Part shown: piece after piece, positions 7,054-13,759 of the stretch
Layout of the letters: every line of letters starts with the position of its first letter
Position numbering within the stretch: the first letter of the stretch is position 1
Assembly: GCA_000828075.3 (NCBI GenBank)
Contig: JXCB02000001.1
Location: forward strand, 1,379,687 to 1,417,473
Direction of reading: 5' to 3'
Length of the DNA: 37,787 nt
Source: Tolypothrix campylonemoides VB511288
Lineage (GTDB): Bacteria > Cyanobacteriota > Cyanobacteriia > Cyanobacteriales > Nostocaceae
Translations under genes and position numbers: made by a program
Notes under the pieces: generated by a model
Told to the model about the DNA's origin: nothing
What the model saw: only the letters and a program-made list of their open reading frames with translations
Databases searched by the model: none

Positions 7054-9015
7054 TTAAGCAATCAACAACCTAGCTTTATCCGCTTGCTCTTGCACGCTTT
7101 CCTTCAGCCACTCACTGATAGATTTACCCAATTTGACACCTATTGTTGGATCTTGGGTTAAAGTTTGTTGAATTTTTTGCTGCAACTCCGGTTTCTTCTG
7201 ATATGCTATTTCGTCAATTTTCTGATCAGGCACCAATTTGCGTATCCAACCAGGTATATCTGTCTCCTTAACTAAGGACTCACCTACAAAGTAAGCTAAT
7301 ATCCCAACAATCGGTGCAATTATTCCAGTGAAAAGTAGGATGTGGAATATTCCTGCTAGGACAACGCCTACGATTAAAGCAACAAGGTGTCCAACAAATA
7401 TAGAAAGCCCGGTTAAATCATCAAAAGATATGGATGTGGGAACTTTGTCTGTGTGGTCGCCCAAGTCAATTGTTTTGCTGCTAAATGTTTCCAGTGGTAA
7501 ACCATACTTTCTACAGATGGAATCTGTTTTTTCCCTCACCTCGTTCTGAACTTTTGACAACCACTCAACTAAACAGGTCGTCATTTTGTCATTGGCATCA
7601 CTTCCTGTTAGCCAAGCTTTGGCTTTCTGCTCTATTTCCGACTCAAGAGACGAAAGCGTTATGATGTTCCTGTTTCGCCAAGATTGCACGCTTGGCTTTA
7701 TCACCTCGTCTACCAAACCATTTGCTAGTTCCTCTGCTAATTTTTCCAAGAATACGGGTATGTAATTTCCCACAATTCCTGTCAATTCTTGGTCAAGGAA
7801 TTGAGTAATTTCTTCCAGAAATCCTTCTGTGCGAATGTACACCCGTCCCCAACGTGACAGTCCTCTAGCAATAGAAAGTTCAGGTTCTCCATCTCGCTTG
7901 CAAGGCAAATCGCGAAAGATCTCTTGGCATATTTCCTGAACAAACGACATCTTAGAAGCACTACCTGTAAGGAGGATGGCACTTGGTTGAATGCCGATGT
8001 GTTGCAACTTTTCTTTGACTCCCTGCAACTGGTCACGGAAAGCATCACGCCAACTTTTGTTGTCAAGTTCTGGTAGAGGTTGATTGAGGATTATGTCCAT
8101 TATTTTGCCATTGACAACAGGCAAAAACTTAAATTTTCTTTGAATATCCTCAGTACCTACATTAACAATGGTTTCTTCGTAAGTATCTTGATAATTAAAA
8201 TACTCTTCTTTTGCTTTACGGCATCGAAGTTCACAGCGATTTTTGTATATTGGGTTTTGCTCAAAAATCTTTTCCAACTGCGAAATTTCTTCTAGTTGCA
8301 GAATTTCCTCATCTCTGAGAATTTCTCCGAGTCGTAAAATTTCTTCGCGTCCCTCCCTATATTGTCTATGGCATTCCAGGGTTTTTTTAAGAATTTCTTT
8401 TTCAATTAAGGATGCACCCAAATCGTGTCCAAAATCTATCGGCGTGTCAGACATACCTTTGACAAGGGTGTAATCTGTCGTAGAAGAACCAATGTCAATG
8501 ACCAGCACCGACTTTTGTAATTCTTCTATGGTAAATATACCGCTTTCTTTGGCATGCATCAAAGCAGCGCGTGATTCTTTGACTACAGCTACATTTGGCA
8601 AGCAATTTTCCGAGAGGACTTGTTTGTAAGTCTCAATTTCTTCTTGCCACCATCCTGATGGACAACCAATGAAAAAGTAGTTGTTATCTCCCGCCTGAAT
8701 TTGTTGGCTATCAATCAAATGTTGGTAAATAGCATTGACAAATTCTTTAATATTTTTTTGGTATGCCGTTTCATTAAATTTTCGAGATTTAAAGGCAATT
8801 TCAAAAATGGTGGCATCAGGCATTTGACACGCCATTTCGCCAATGACAATTCCTTTTTTAGGATGATGGGCGATCGCGGTGATTTGGCTTTTCCTGTTAT
8901 TAATTAGTAGACTTTGAGGAGTCGTTTCTGCATTATCTGCTCGTACCCAGGTAAGAGCCGTTTCTCCGTGCCCTAAATCAAATCCTATAATTTTAATATT
9001 GTGATAATCGTGCAT
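7054..9015 (-). CDS. Membrane-anchored Hsp70/actin-like ATPase
   Basis: 653 residues. The nucleotide-binding half shows the Hsp70/actin fold: phosphate-1 IIGFDLGHGETA (9-20), phosphate-2 VLVIDIGSSTTDYTLV (170-185) and the adenosine motif AILLTGSASKMSFVQEIC (346-363), then IARGLSRWGRV. Residues about 223-252 are charged and quasi-repetitive (EEILRLGEILRDEEILQLEE), probably coiled coil. In place of a substrate-binding domain the C-terminal half has helices, then one or two hydrophobic segments (537-578), then a soluble tail. This points to an ATPase tethered to a membrane. The start is supported by AGGAG 9 bases upstream. It is the second gene after a 346-residue glycine-zipper protein and ends at a terminator. 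The partner and substrate are unknown; related proteins are usually annotated only as Hsp70 family. Confidence 0.75.
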   Translation of the reverse strand: MHDYHNIKIIGFDLGHGETALTWVRADNAETTPQSLLINNRKSQITAIAHHPKKGIVIGEMACQMPDATIFEIAFKSRKFNETAYQKNIKEFVNAIYQHLIDSQQIQAGDNNYFFIGCPSGWWQEEIETYKQVLSENCLPNVAVVKESRAALMHAKESGIFTIEELQKSVLVIDIGSSTTDYTLVKGMSDTPIDFGHDLGASLIEKEILKKTLECHRQYREGREEILRLGEILRDEEILQLEEISQLEKIFEQNPIYKNRCELRCRKAKEEYFNYQDTYEETIVNVGTEDIQRKFKFLPVVNGKIMDIILNQPLPELDNKSWRDAFRDQLQGVKEKLQHIGIQPSAILLTGSASKMSFVQEICQEIFRDLPCKRDGEPELSIARGLSRWGRVYIRTEGFLEEITQFLDQELTGIVGNYIPVFLEKLAEELANGLVDEVIKPSVQSWRNRNIITLSSLESEIEQKAKAWLTGSDANDKMTTCLVEWLSKVQNEVREKTDSICRKYGLPLETFSSKTIDLGDHTDKVPTSISFDDLTGLSIFVGHLVALIVGVVLAGIFHILLFTGIIAPIVGILAYFVGESLVKETDIPGWIRKLVPDQKIDEIAYQKKPELQQKIQQTLTQDPTIGVKLGKSISEWLKESVQEQADKARLLIA

Positions 9016-9039
9016 TTGTAATTAGCTCTCCTAATTTTA

Positions 9040-9182
9040 AACCATGACTCGTTCCCACGCTTTGCTTGGCATTCAGGGGGGCTACTGCCTGCTCAAACCA
9101 GAGGCAAAGCCTCTCGCAAGGCATTCCTAGGTGGAACCTGAGAACCAGAGTAACGAGAGTAAAATGATGGATATTGCCCACT
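9040..9182. repeat. Intergenic palindromic repeat in Hsp70-like operon
   Basis: Between the two minus-strand genes. Outer arms CTCGTT and AACGAG enclose shorter inverted parts (GAGGCAAAGCCTC, GGCATTC/GAATGCC-like). This resembles the common cyanobacterial CTCGTTCCC repeat type. Open frames across it are repeat-derived, not genes. Confidence 0.5.
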
Positions 9183-10223
9183 CTACGATGCTGAAGATGA
9201 TGCAGGCTCAATTACGCTGCCTGGTAAGAGTACTTGGTTATCTTTAACAAAGGCTTGTTTCAGGGTGATGTAATCTGTAATTTGTGGGTCGAGACTCGGC
9301 TCAAAGTAGAACATTGACCAAGCTTCCATTGCCAAGTCCTGTTCCTCGCTGGGTTGATAAACTCGTGTTTCAATTCCGTAGCGTCTCAAAATCGTCGCAG
9401 CTTGTTCAATGCGCCTACGCACCGCAGTTGGGAGTTGAGTTTGTTCATCAAGTCCATCCGCCATTAAGTCTTGTAGATACTCTAACAAGTCTAAATGATT
9501 TTCCAAACCTGGTTTGGGTGCTTTCTCTTCGGTTCCCCCGTACGCTGTAACAGTTAAATCAATTGATTGAAAAGCTTGATAAAGATGCTCAAGTAATTTA
9601 TCAATATCTATACTTGTTTTGAACGTGTTTTTAGGTGGTTCTGGCTGCGAGACAACACCTGTGTTTTCAGACGACAGCGTTTGCTGAACTATTTTTCCAA
9701 TCAATCCTCCCGTGATTGCTCCGATTAACCCCCATGAATAACCCCCTGCTAAGGTTCCGGTTATACCGCCAGCAAGTAGGCTGCTCATAACCTCGCGGTT
9801 TTGCTGTACTTGTTGTGATAACGCCTGTTTGTAATAATCAAGCGATGTCAATGCTTTCAGATTTTTTTCTATCTGAGTCATTGTGTTAAACGGCGCTATG
9901 TTAGAGGCTAACTCAGTCAAGCCTAGCTGGTTTTCGGATTGTGAGTTAGCATTACTGTGAGATTTTTCCGAAGTGTTTGGGGTTGAATCTTGCAGTTTGA
10001 CTAATATTAAAATACTCGTGTATTGATTAAGTGCCTTTAACATGACTGTGGCAAGGCGTGCCTGTGGTGGAGTCAATCCTCTAATGTAATCACCACTCAA
10101 ATCTGCAAGCTTGTTAATCTCGTCTTGGACTATCTTAACGGCTTGCTCAGTTGTTTCTGTTCGTTCTAATTGAGACTTTAGCTTTTCTTTTATTTCTTTG
10201 TAATGAGATATAAGTGTTTTCAT
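9183..10223 (-). CDS. Glycine-zipper protein of unknown function
   Basis: 346 residues; I do not recognise a named family. The N-terminus (1-75) is helical and rich in charged residues (YKEIKEKLKSQLERTETTEQ). A Ser/Asn-rich linker follows, then a helix (QIEKNLKALTSLDYYKQALS). Residues about 147-176 hold a glycine-zipper-like hydrophobic stretch (LLAGGITGTLAGGYSWGLIG, then AITGGLIGKIV) that could insert in a membrane. The C-terminal 130 residues are soluble and acidic. It precedes the Hsp70-like gene by 167 bases on the same strand and before the same terminator, so the two probably form one transcription unit and may work together at a membrane. No signal peptide is seen. Confidence 0.55.
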   Translation of the reverse strand: MKTLISHYKEIKEKLKSQLERTETTEQAVKIVQDEINKLADLSGDYIRGLTPPQARLATVMLKALNQYTSILILVKLQDSTPNTSEKSHSNANSQSENQLGLTELASNIAPFNTMTQIEKNLKALTSLDYYKQALSQQVQQNREVMSSLLAGGITGTLAGGYSWGLIGAITGGLIGKIVQQTLSSENTGVVSQPEPPKNTFKTSIDIDKLLEHLYQAFQSIDLTVTAYGGTEEKAPKPGLENHLDLLEYLQDLMADGLDEQTQLPTAVRRRIEQAATILRRYGIETRVYQPSEEQDLAMEAWSMFYFEPSLDPQITDYITLKQAFVKDNQVLLPGSVIEPASSSAS

Positions 10224-10490
10224 AATAAATTTTAAGCTATCCTATTTCTATAGTATCCTTGCAATTTCGCAGGGTGATATTTATGTTTGTTGGGTTTGTA
10301 CAACCCTTATAGTAGTATTTTTAAGTATGTATTGCACTTGTTAAATAAATTACTGATATTTTTTAGTATTCACTAATATTTAGTAATGTGCTGTCGTCGC
10401 TCATTGCGGTCAGATAAATTACCAGGATTGTCAGATAGATGAGGAGTGCGGACATGATATTACTGCCAAGCCTCAGGAGTGATATCTTTA
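10224..10490. other. Upstream region of the Hsp70-like operon
   Basis: AT-rich, no gene seen. On the minus strand TACTATAGAAAT, about 20 bases before the start at 10223, could hold a -10 box. An imperfect palindrome GGGTTTGTACAACCC lies near 10299-10313. Confidence 0.35.
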
Positions 10491-10709
10491 CTACGGTCGA
10501 AACACACGCTCAAATGGCTGGCGACGGTAGCGACGATAGATATCAAAATCTTTATCAAGAGTCGCAATAGCAGCGATATCCAAACGTTCGGAAATAGCAA
10601 TTAGTGATAAATCTACAAAATCTCCAGGTAAGTCGGCATACTGAGCATTGAGTTCAGCAATACGTGTAAAATTCTGTGGTAATAGTGGCTCACATTCAAT
10701 AAATAAATG
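10491..10709 (-). pseudogene. PIN-domain (VapC-like) toxin, C-terminal remnant
   Basis: An open frame of 72 codons with no start codon; upstream it is closed by a stop at 10710-10712. The translation contains YADLPGDFVDLSLIAISERL and IAAIATLDKDFDIYRRYRRQ. This matches the C-terminal half of PIN-domain ribonuclease toxins, with the conserved Asp of DFVDLSL and the acidic TLDKDF motif. The N-terminal half with the first catalytic Asp is missing, and no VapB antitoxin gene is next to it. It is a dead toxin-antitoxin fragment. Confidence 0.8.
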
Positions 10710-10823
10710 CTAAAGAATGCAGCCGATGAATCCGATCGCGTTGCCCGAACGTGCTGAAAACGGATACAATTTCTCTGCAACGCTATTATTTAAGAGTAGC
10801 ACCAGGTTGAATAGATAAGTTCA

Positions 10824-11741
10824 ATGCTGAGAACAAAAGCTATGACAGGAAACCTTTTTAGATCGATCGAACTCAGCCAACAGTTGAATAATAAAACTCT
10901 GGTGTTATCCAGTCAGCAGATGGGCTGGAATGGCATCTTGGTTGAGCAGTATCGAAATCCTTTAACTCCGAGCGAAACAGAACTTCCTGCGCTGTCAGAT
11001 CATTGGCTTATCTTACCCCTGGGACATCCCGGTCATTTGACCCACAAGCGGAACGCTCGTCTGCATGAATCAATCCCTCACAAGGGTGACAGTATCTTGG
11101 TTCCTGCTGGACAACCGAGCCACTGGTATTGTCCAGAAAATTCACACCATACAGAAGATCTATTTATTCACTTACAGCCGAAGCTGGTTGGACAAGTTGC
11201 TGAAGCATCTGAAATTGATACAAAGCAGATTAACCTCGTGAACCGTTTCTGTAAGCAGGACTTGAATCTTCAGCATATCGCCATGCTGCTGTTAGCTGAG
11301 TTGCACTCAGGTGGCATAATGGGGCGATTGTATGTCGAATCATTGACTCAAGCGTTAGTCGTTCATCTGCTGCGACATTACTCTGAGGTTGCACAAATCA
11401 TTACATCTGAGAACAGAAGCTTAACTCGTACCCAATTGCAGCAAGCGATCGATTACATTCACACTCACCTTGACCAAGATTTATCACTGGCTCAAATTGC
11501 CGAAATGATCAATATTAGCCCCACGTATTTTGCCAGTTTGTTCAAACGCGCTACCGGGATTTCTCCGCATCAGTACGTGATTCAACAGCGAGTGGAACGG
11601 GCAAAAATGATGCTGTCGAAAACAGATTTGACAATCGCAGACATTGCATTACAAGTAGGCTTCTCTAGTCAAAGCCATTTGACGCAACAATTTAAGCGAC
11701 TCACCGGAATGACACCAAAGCAAGTTCGCCTTTCACCATAA
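10824..11741 (+). CDS. AraC family transcriptional regulator
   Basis: 305 residues. The N-terminal 190 residues are a sensing domain of cupin-like type (LPLGHPGHLTHKRNARLHES, DSILVPAGQPSHWYCPENSH). The C-terminal 100 residues carry two helix-turn-helix units typical of AraC/XylS: LSLAQIAEMINISPTYFASL, FKRATGISPHQYV, then LTIADIALQVGFSSQSHLTQ and QFKRLTGMTPKQVR. Immediately at its stop codon begins a pair of direct 14-bp repeats 21 bases apart, an AraC-like operator; a second pair lies before the RidA gene. It most likely controls the former SDR gene and ridA just downstream. Start chosen at the first ATG; an ATG at 10842 is also possible. Confidence 0.92.
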   Translation: MLRTKAMTGNLFRSIELSQQLNNKTLVLSSQQMGWNGILVEQYRNPLTPSETELPALSDHWLILPLGHPGHLTHKRNARLHESIPHKGDSILVPAGQPSHWYCPENSHHTEDLFIHLQPKLVGQVAEASEIDTKQINLVNRFCKQDLNLQHIAMLLLAELHSGGIMGRLYVESLTQALVVHLLRHYSEVAQIITSENRSLTRTQLQQAIDYIHTHLDQDLSLAQIAEMINISPTYFASLFKRATGISPHQYVIQQRVERAKMMLSKTDLTIADIALQVGFSSQSHLTQQFKRLTGMTPKQVRLSP

Positions 11742-11770
11742 GAATCTGACAAACTGCCATAAGAATCTGA
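11736..11770 (+). promoter_or_regulatory. Putative AraC operator 1 (two direct half-sites)
   Basis: CCATAAGAATCTGA occurs twice, at 11736-11749 and 11757-11770, exactly 21 bases apart (two helical turns). This is the geometry of AraC-family binding. The first half-site overlaps the araC stop codon. A near copy of the pair is at 12160-12194. Confidence 0.7.
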
Positions 11771-11821
11771 AAGAAGTTGAGCATTGAAACTCCTCGATGC
11801 AAGCAAGCTTAAATCATTCTC

Positions 11822-12112
11822 TGGCGAGACAGTTATCTTACCAGGAATCACGGCGCTTCTGAAACCGCTGCTATTCTTTCGCGAGTGCTGAATCGTTCGA
11901 TCAAGTATGTTCAGGTAACAGTTGAATCAATCCAGCAGCAACTATCATTGACTGGAGCAACCCCTGATGTACAACGAGAGTTAGGAAATCTGTTTCGTGC
12001 CCTTGGCAATCCGAATGGCATTTATGCAACAGTACGAACACCTGAAGCAGTTACACCAACTACATTTGAGCCGTTTGTAACACATAAACTACTCAAACAC
12101 ATTCTGACTTAA
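11822..12112 (+). pseudogene. NmrA/SDR-type oxidoreductase, C-terminal remnant
   Basis: The frame is open from before 11822 to the stop at 12110-12112, with a possible GTG at 11885. The translation ETAAILSRVLNRSIKYVQVT, followed by VESIQQQLSLTGATPDVQRE and LGNLFRALGNPNG, resembles the C-terminal third of NmrA-type NAD(P)-binding SDR proteins. The Rossmann glycine motif and about 200 N-terminal residues are absent. Its former promoter, operator 1, is still in place about 50 bases upstream. Probably an internally deleted target gene of the AraC regulator. Confidence 0.6.
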
Positions 12113-12166
12113 CACGCTAAGTGCTTCACTGGAATAACACCACAGCAGATTAGCTAACTCCATAAG
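12113..12166 (+). pseudogene. Eroded second copy of the araC 3' end
   Basis: These bases align with araC 11684-11741 with one small indel: CACTGGAATAACACCACAGC here against CACCGGAATGACACCAAAGC there, ending in CCATAAGAATCTGAC in both. An in-frame stop and substitutions show it is not coding. The similarity continues through the operator to about 12214 (AAGCATTGGAACTT against GAGCATTGAAACTC). Confidence 0.65.
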
Positions 12167-12194
12167 AATCTGACAAATCATTGTAAGAATCTGA
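12160..12194 (+). promoter_or_regulatory. Putative AraC operator 2, upstream of ridA
   Basis: Half-sites CCATAAGAATCTGA (12160-12173) and TTGTAAGAATCTGA (12181-12194), again 21 bases apart, about 73 bases before the RidA start. Same design as operator 1, which suggests shared control by the AraC regulator. Confidence 0.7.
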
Positions 12195-12266
12195 AAGCAG
12201 TCAAGCATTGGAACTTAATACACTTCAGATAGATAGAACACTTCACACACACAAGGATTAGACACA

Positions 12267-12665
12267 ATGAGAAAGCAACTTATCAATCCGCCACAACTCC
12301 ATGATGGAAGTCCGTTCGGAATGTCCCAAGCGGTTATTGATACCGCATCGGCTACCGTTTACATTTCTGGTCAAGTTGACTGGGACGCGAACCACCAAGT
12401 TTCATGCCATACCGTCGAGGGGCAACTCTCGAAGGTGCTGGCTAACCTAACCGCCGTCCTAGATGCATCGGGAAGCTCGGTAGAGTCTCTGCTTAGCCTT
12501 CGCGTCTACGTTCGTGGTGAACTTGGGGAATTCATTGGGGATATGGCACCGATTCTCGCGCAATTTCTGGGAGAGTCGCGTCCATCTCTTACTGGAATCG
12601 GCGTTTCCTCACTCGCCTCTCCAGAAACATTGGTTGAGATTGAGGCAACAGCAGCACTTACGTGA
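12267..12665 (+). CDS. RidA family protein (enamine/imine deaminase-like)
   Basis: 132 residues, normal for the YjgF/YER057c/UK114 (RidA) family of trimeric proteins. RidA hydrolyses reactive enamine/imine intermediates made by PLP enzymes; many paralogues have other or unknown substrates. Family-like segments are SQAVIDTASATVYISGQVDW, VEGQLSKVLANLTAVLDASG and RVYVRGELGEF, and the conserved end RPSLTGIGVSSLASPETLVE. The usual catalytic Arg region (R-x-x-V) is present as LRVYVRG. AAGGA lies 11 bases upstream of the ATG. It is preceded by operator 2, so it is probably regulated by the adjacent AraC protein together with a now broken SDR gene. Confidence 0.9.
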   Translation: MRKQLINPPQLHDGSPFGMSQAVIDTASATVYISGQVDWDANHQVSCHTVEGQLSKVLANLTAVLDASGSSVESLLSLRVYVRGELGEFIGDMAPILAQFLGESRPSLTGIGVSSLASPETLVEIEATAALT

Positions 12666-12790
12666 CCAACTGATTGCTGAAATCCGTAGCCATAAGTTGA
12701 ACCTTAGGGACTTCCAGAAAATAAAATCAGGACTTACGCAACTGGCACAAATAGTGGGCAGGGCGCAGCCCTGCCACGCGACAATTTCAA

Positions 12791-13200
12791 TCAAACCAAG
12801 CACATAAGAATACTTGGGCGTTTTAGTTGCTGAATTAAATAATTAGAAAGCAAGTTATGCTTGATTTGATAAATAGTTTGACCAGTTCTATAGGCGAAAT
12901 TCTTTAACCTAACCCAAACCAACATTGCACAAGCGATATGATTTCTTTGGAGCCTAGCTTTATATTATGTAACCATTGGCATCAGGCTCAACTACCTCTT
13001 TCACGTTATCCCATAGTAAACGAGGTGTTAACTTTTCTATGCATTAAATAATAGTTAATTGCATCATGGCTAATACTCTCTAAATGCTCTGCTAAATTAG
13101 TAATGGTATAATTAATTTGACTACTTAATAAGTATTGGCACTAATTAAGCTTAGTAAATCTCATTACCGTAAGCAAAATTTATCTAATACAACCTCTACC
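12791..13200 (-). pseudogene. Broken DDE transposase (IS701-like, tentative)
   Basis: Minus-strand fragments in three frames. An N-terminal part reads YLLSSQINYTITNLAEHLES, then ISHDAINYYLM. After a one-base shift comes TPRLLWDNVKEVVEPDANGY. A C-terminal part reads RNHIACAMLVWVRLKNFAYR, then TGQTIYQIKHNLLSNYLIQQ, with its stop at 12791-12793. The catalytic middle is deleted. The C-terminal sequence resembles cyanobacterial IS701-type transposases, but the family call is from memory. Confidence 0.65.
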
Positions 13201-13277
13201 TATTTTCTCATGAATATTTCAATAGTGCTTCCAAGACAGCGACTTCTATCGTGAAGACAAAGCTTTCGGAATCCGAT

Positions 13278-13486
13278 TTAATTAACGTGAGTTCGATGTA
13301 TCCTGATTTGACCCCGCTTCCATTCCTCTCCCCACCTCTCCCTAACCCTCCCCTGTTAGGGGAGGGAAAAGGAGCAGCTTTTTTTACGGGGAGAGGCTTA
13401 AAAATCCCATTTTTACGTAGCTCCTCCCTCTCCTTGTAGGAGAGGGAGGTTGGGAGGGTGAGGTTTGTCGAACTCACGTTAATTAA
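13278..13486. repeat. Nested MITE with 19-bp inverted ends
   Basis: Ends 13278-13296 and 13468-13486 are exact reverse complements (TTAATTAACGTGAGTTCGA). The outer TTAATTAA is itself palindromic and may be the duplicated target, leaving core ends CGTGAGTTCGA. The interior has C- and G-rich arms (CCTCTCCC..., CTCCCTCTCC...) that can fold back. It lies inside the defective transposon, so it inserted later. Confidence 0.7.
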
Positions 13487-13541
13487 TACTGATGTACTAT
13501 AAAGGAGCGATCGCCGCAGTGCCAGTTGCGTAAGTCCTGAT

Positions 13542-13759
13542 ACAAATTCCTTCCTTTTAGTGAGTACAAAATTAAGCTAAAAAAATTATTAGACTTCTTG
13601 TAAAAGTCCAAAAAGAATAATGAACCACAGATGGACATAGATGGACACAGATGGAATTTACTTATGCAAGAGGTCTACTGAACAACTACAATTACAGCTA
13701 CAGAAATTAACTAGAGACGCGCTTTCATGAGAGCGCGTCTCTATCTGACAGGACAAATG
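13542..13759. terminator. Intergenic region with terminator-like hairpin
   Basis: A hairpin with perfect 11-bp arms AGAGACGCGCT/AGCGCGTCTCT lies at 13713-13742, just past the stop of the minus-strand TPR gene. The T-run after it is weak (AGTTAATTTC). The rest holds an ACAGATGGACA-type dispersed repeat (about 13624-13654) and no gene. Confidence 0.5.

Larger units (their letters stand above)
12726..13541. mobile_element. Defective transposon with perfect 23-bp inverted ends
   Basis: An 816-bp unit whose ends, 12726-12748 and 13519-13541, are exact reverse complements (outer part ATCAGGACTTACGCAACTGG). Inside are a broken transposase gene on the minus strand and a nested MITE. It cannot make transposase itself, but the intact ends could be moved in trans. 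No clear target duplication was found. Confidence 0.75.

Noticed and set aside
8993-9211. 72-codon minus-strand frame between the Hsp70-like and glycine-zipper genes
   Set aside because: It overlaps both neighbours and translates the palindromic repeat; no family likeness.
13208-13477. 89-codon minus-strand frame
   Set aside because: It is the translation of the nested MITE (proline/glycine-rich from CTCCCC repeats).
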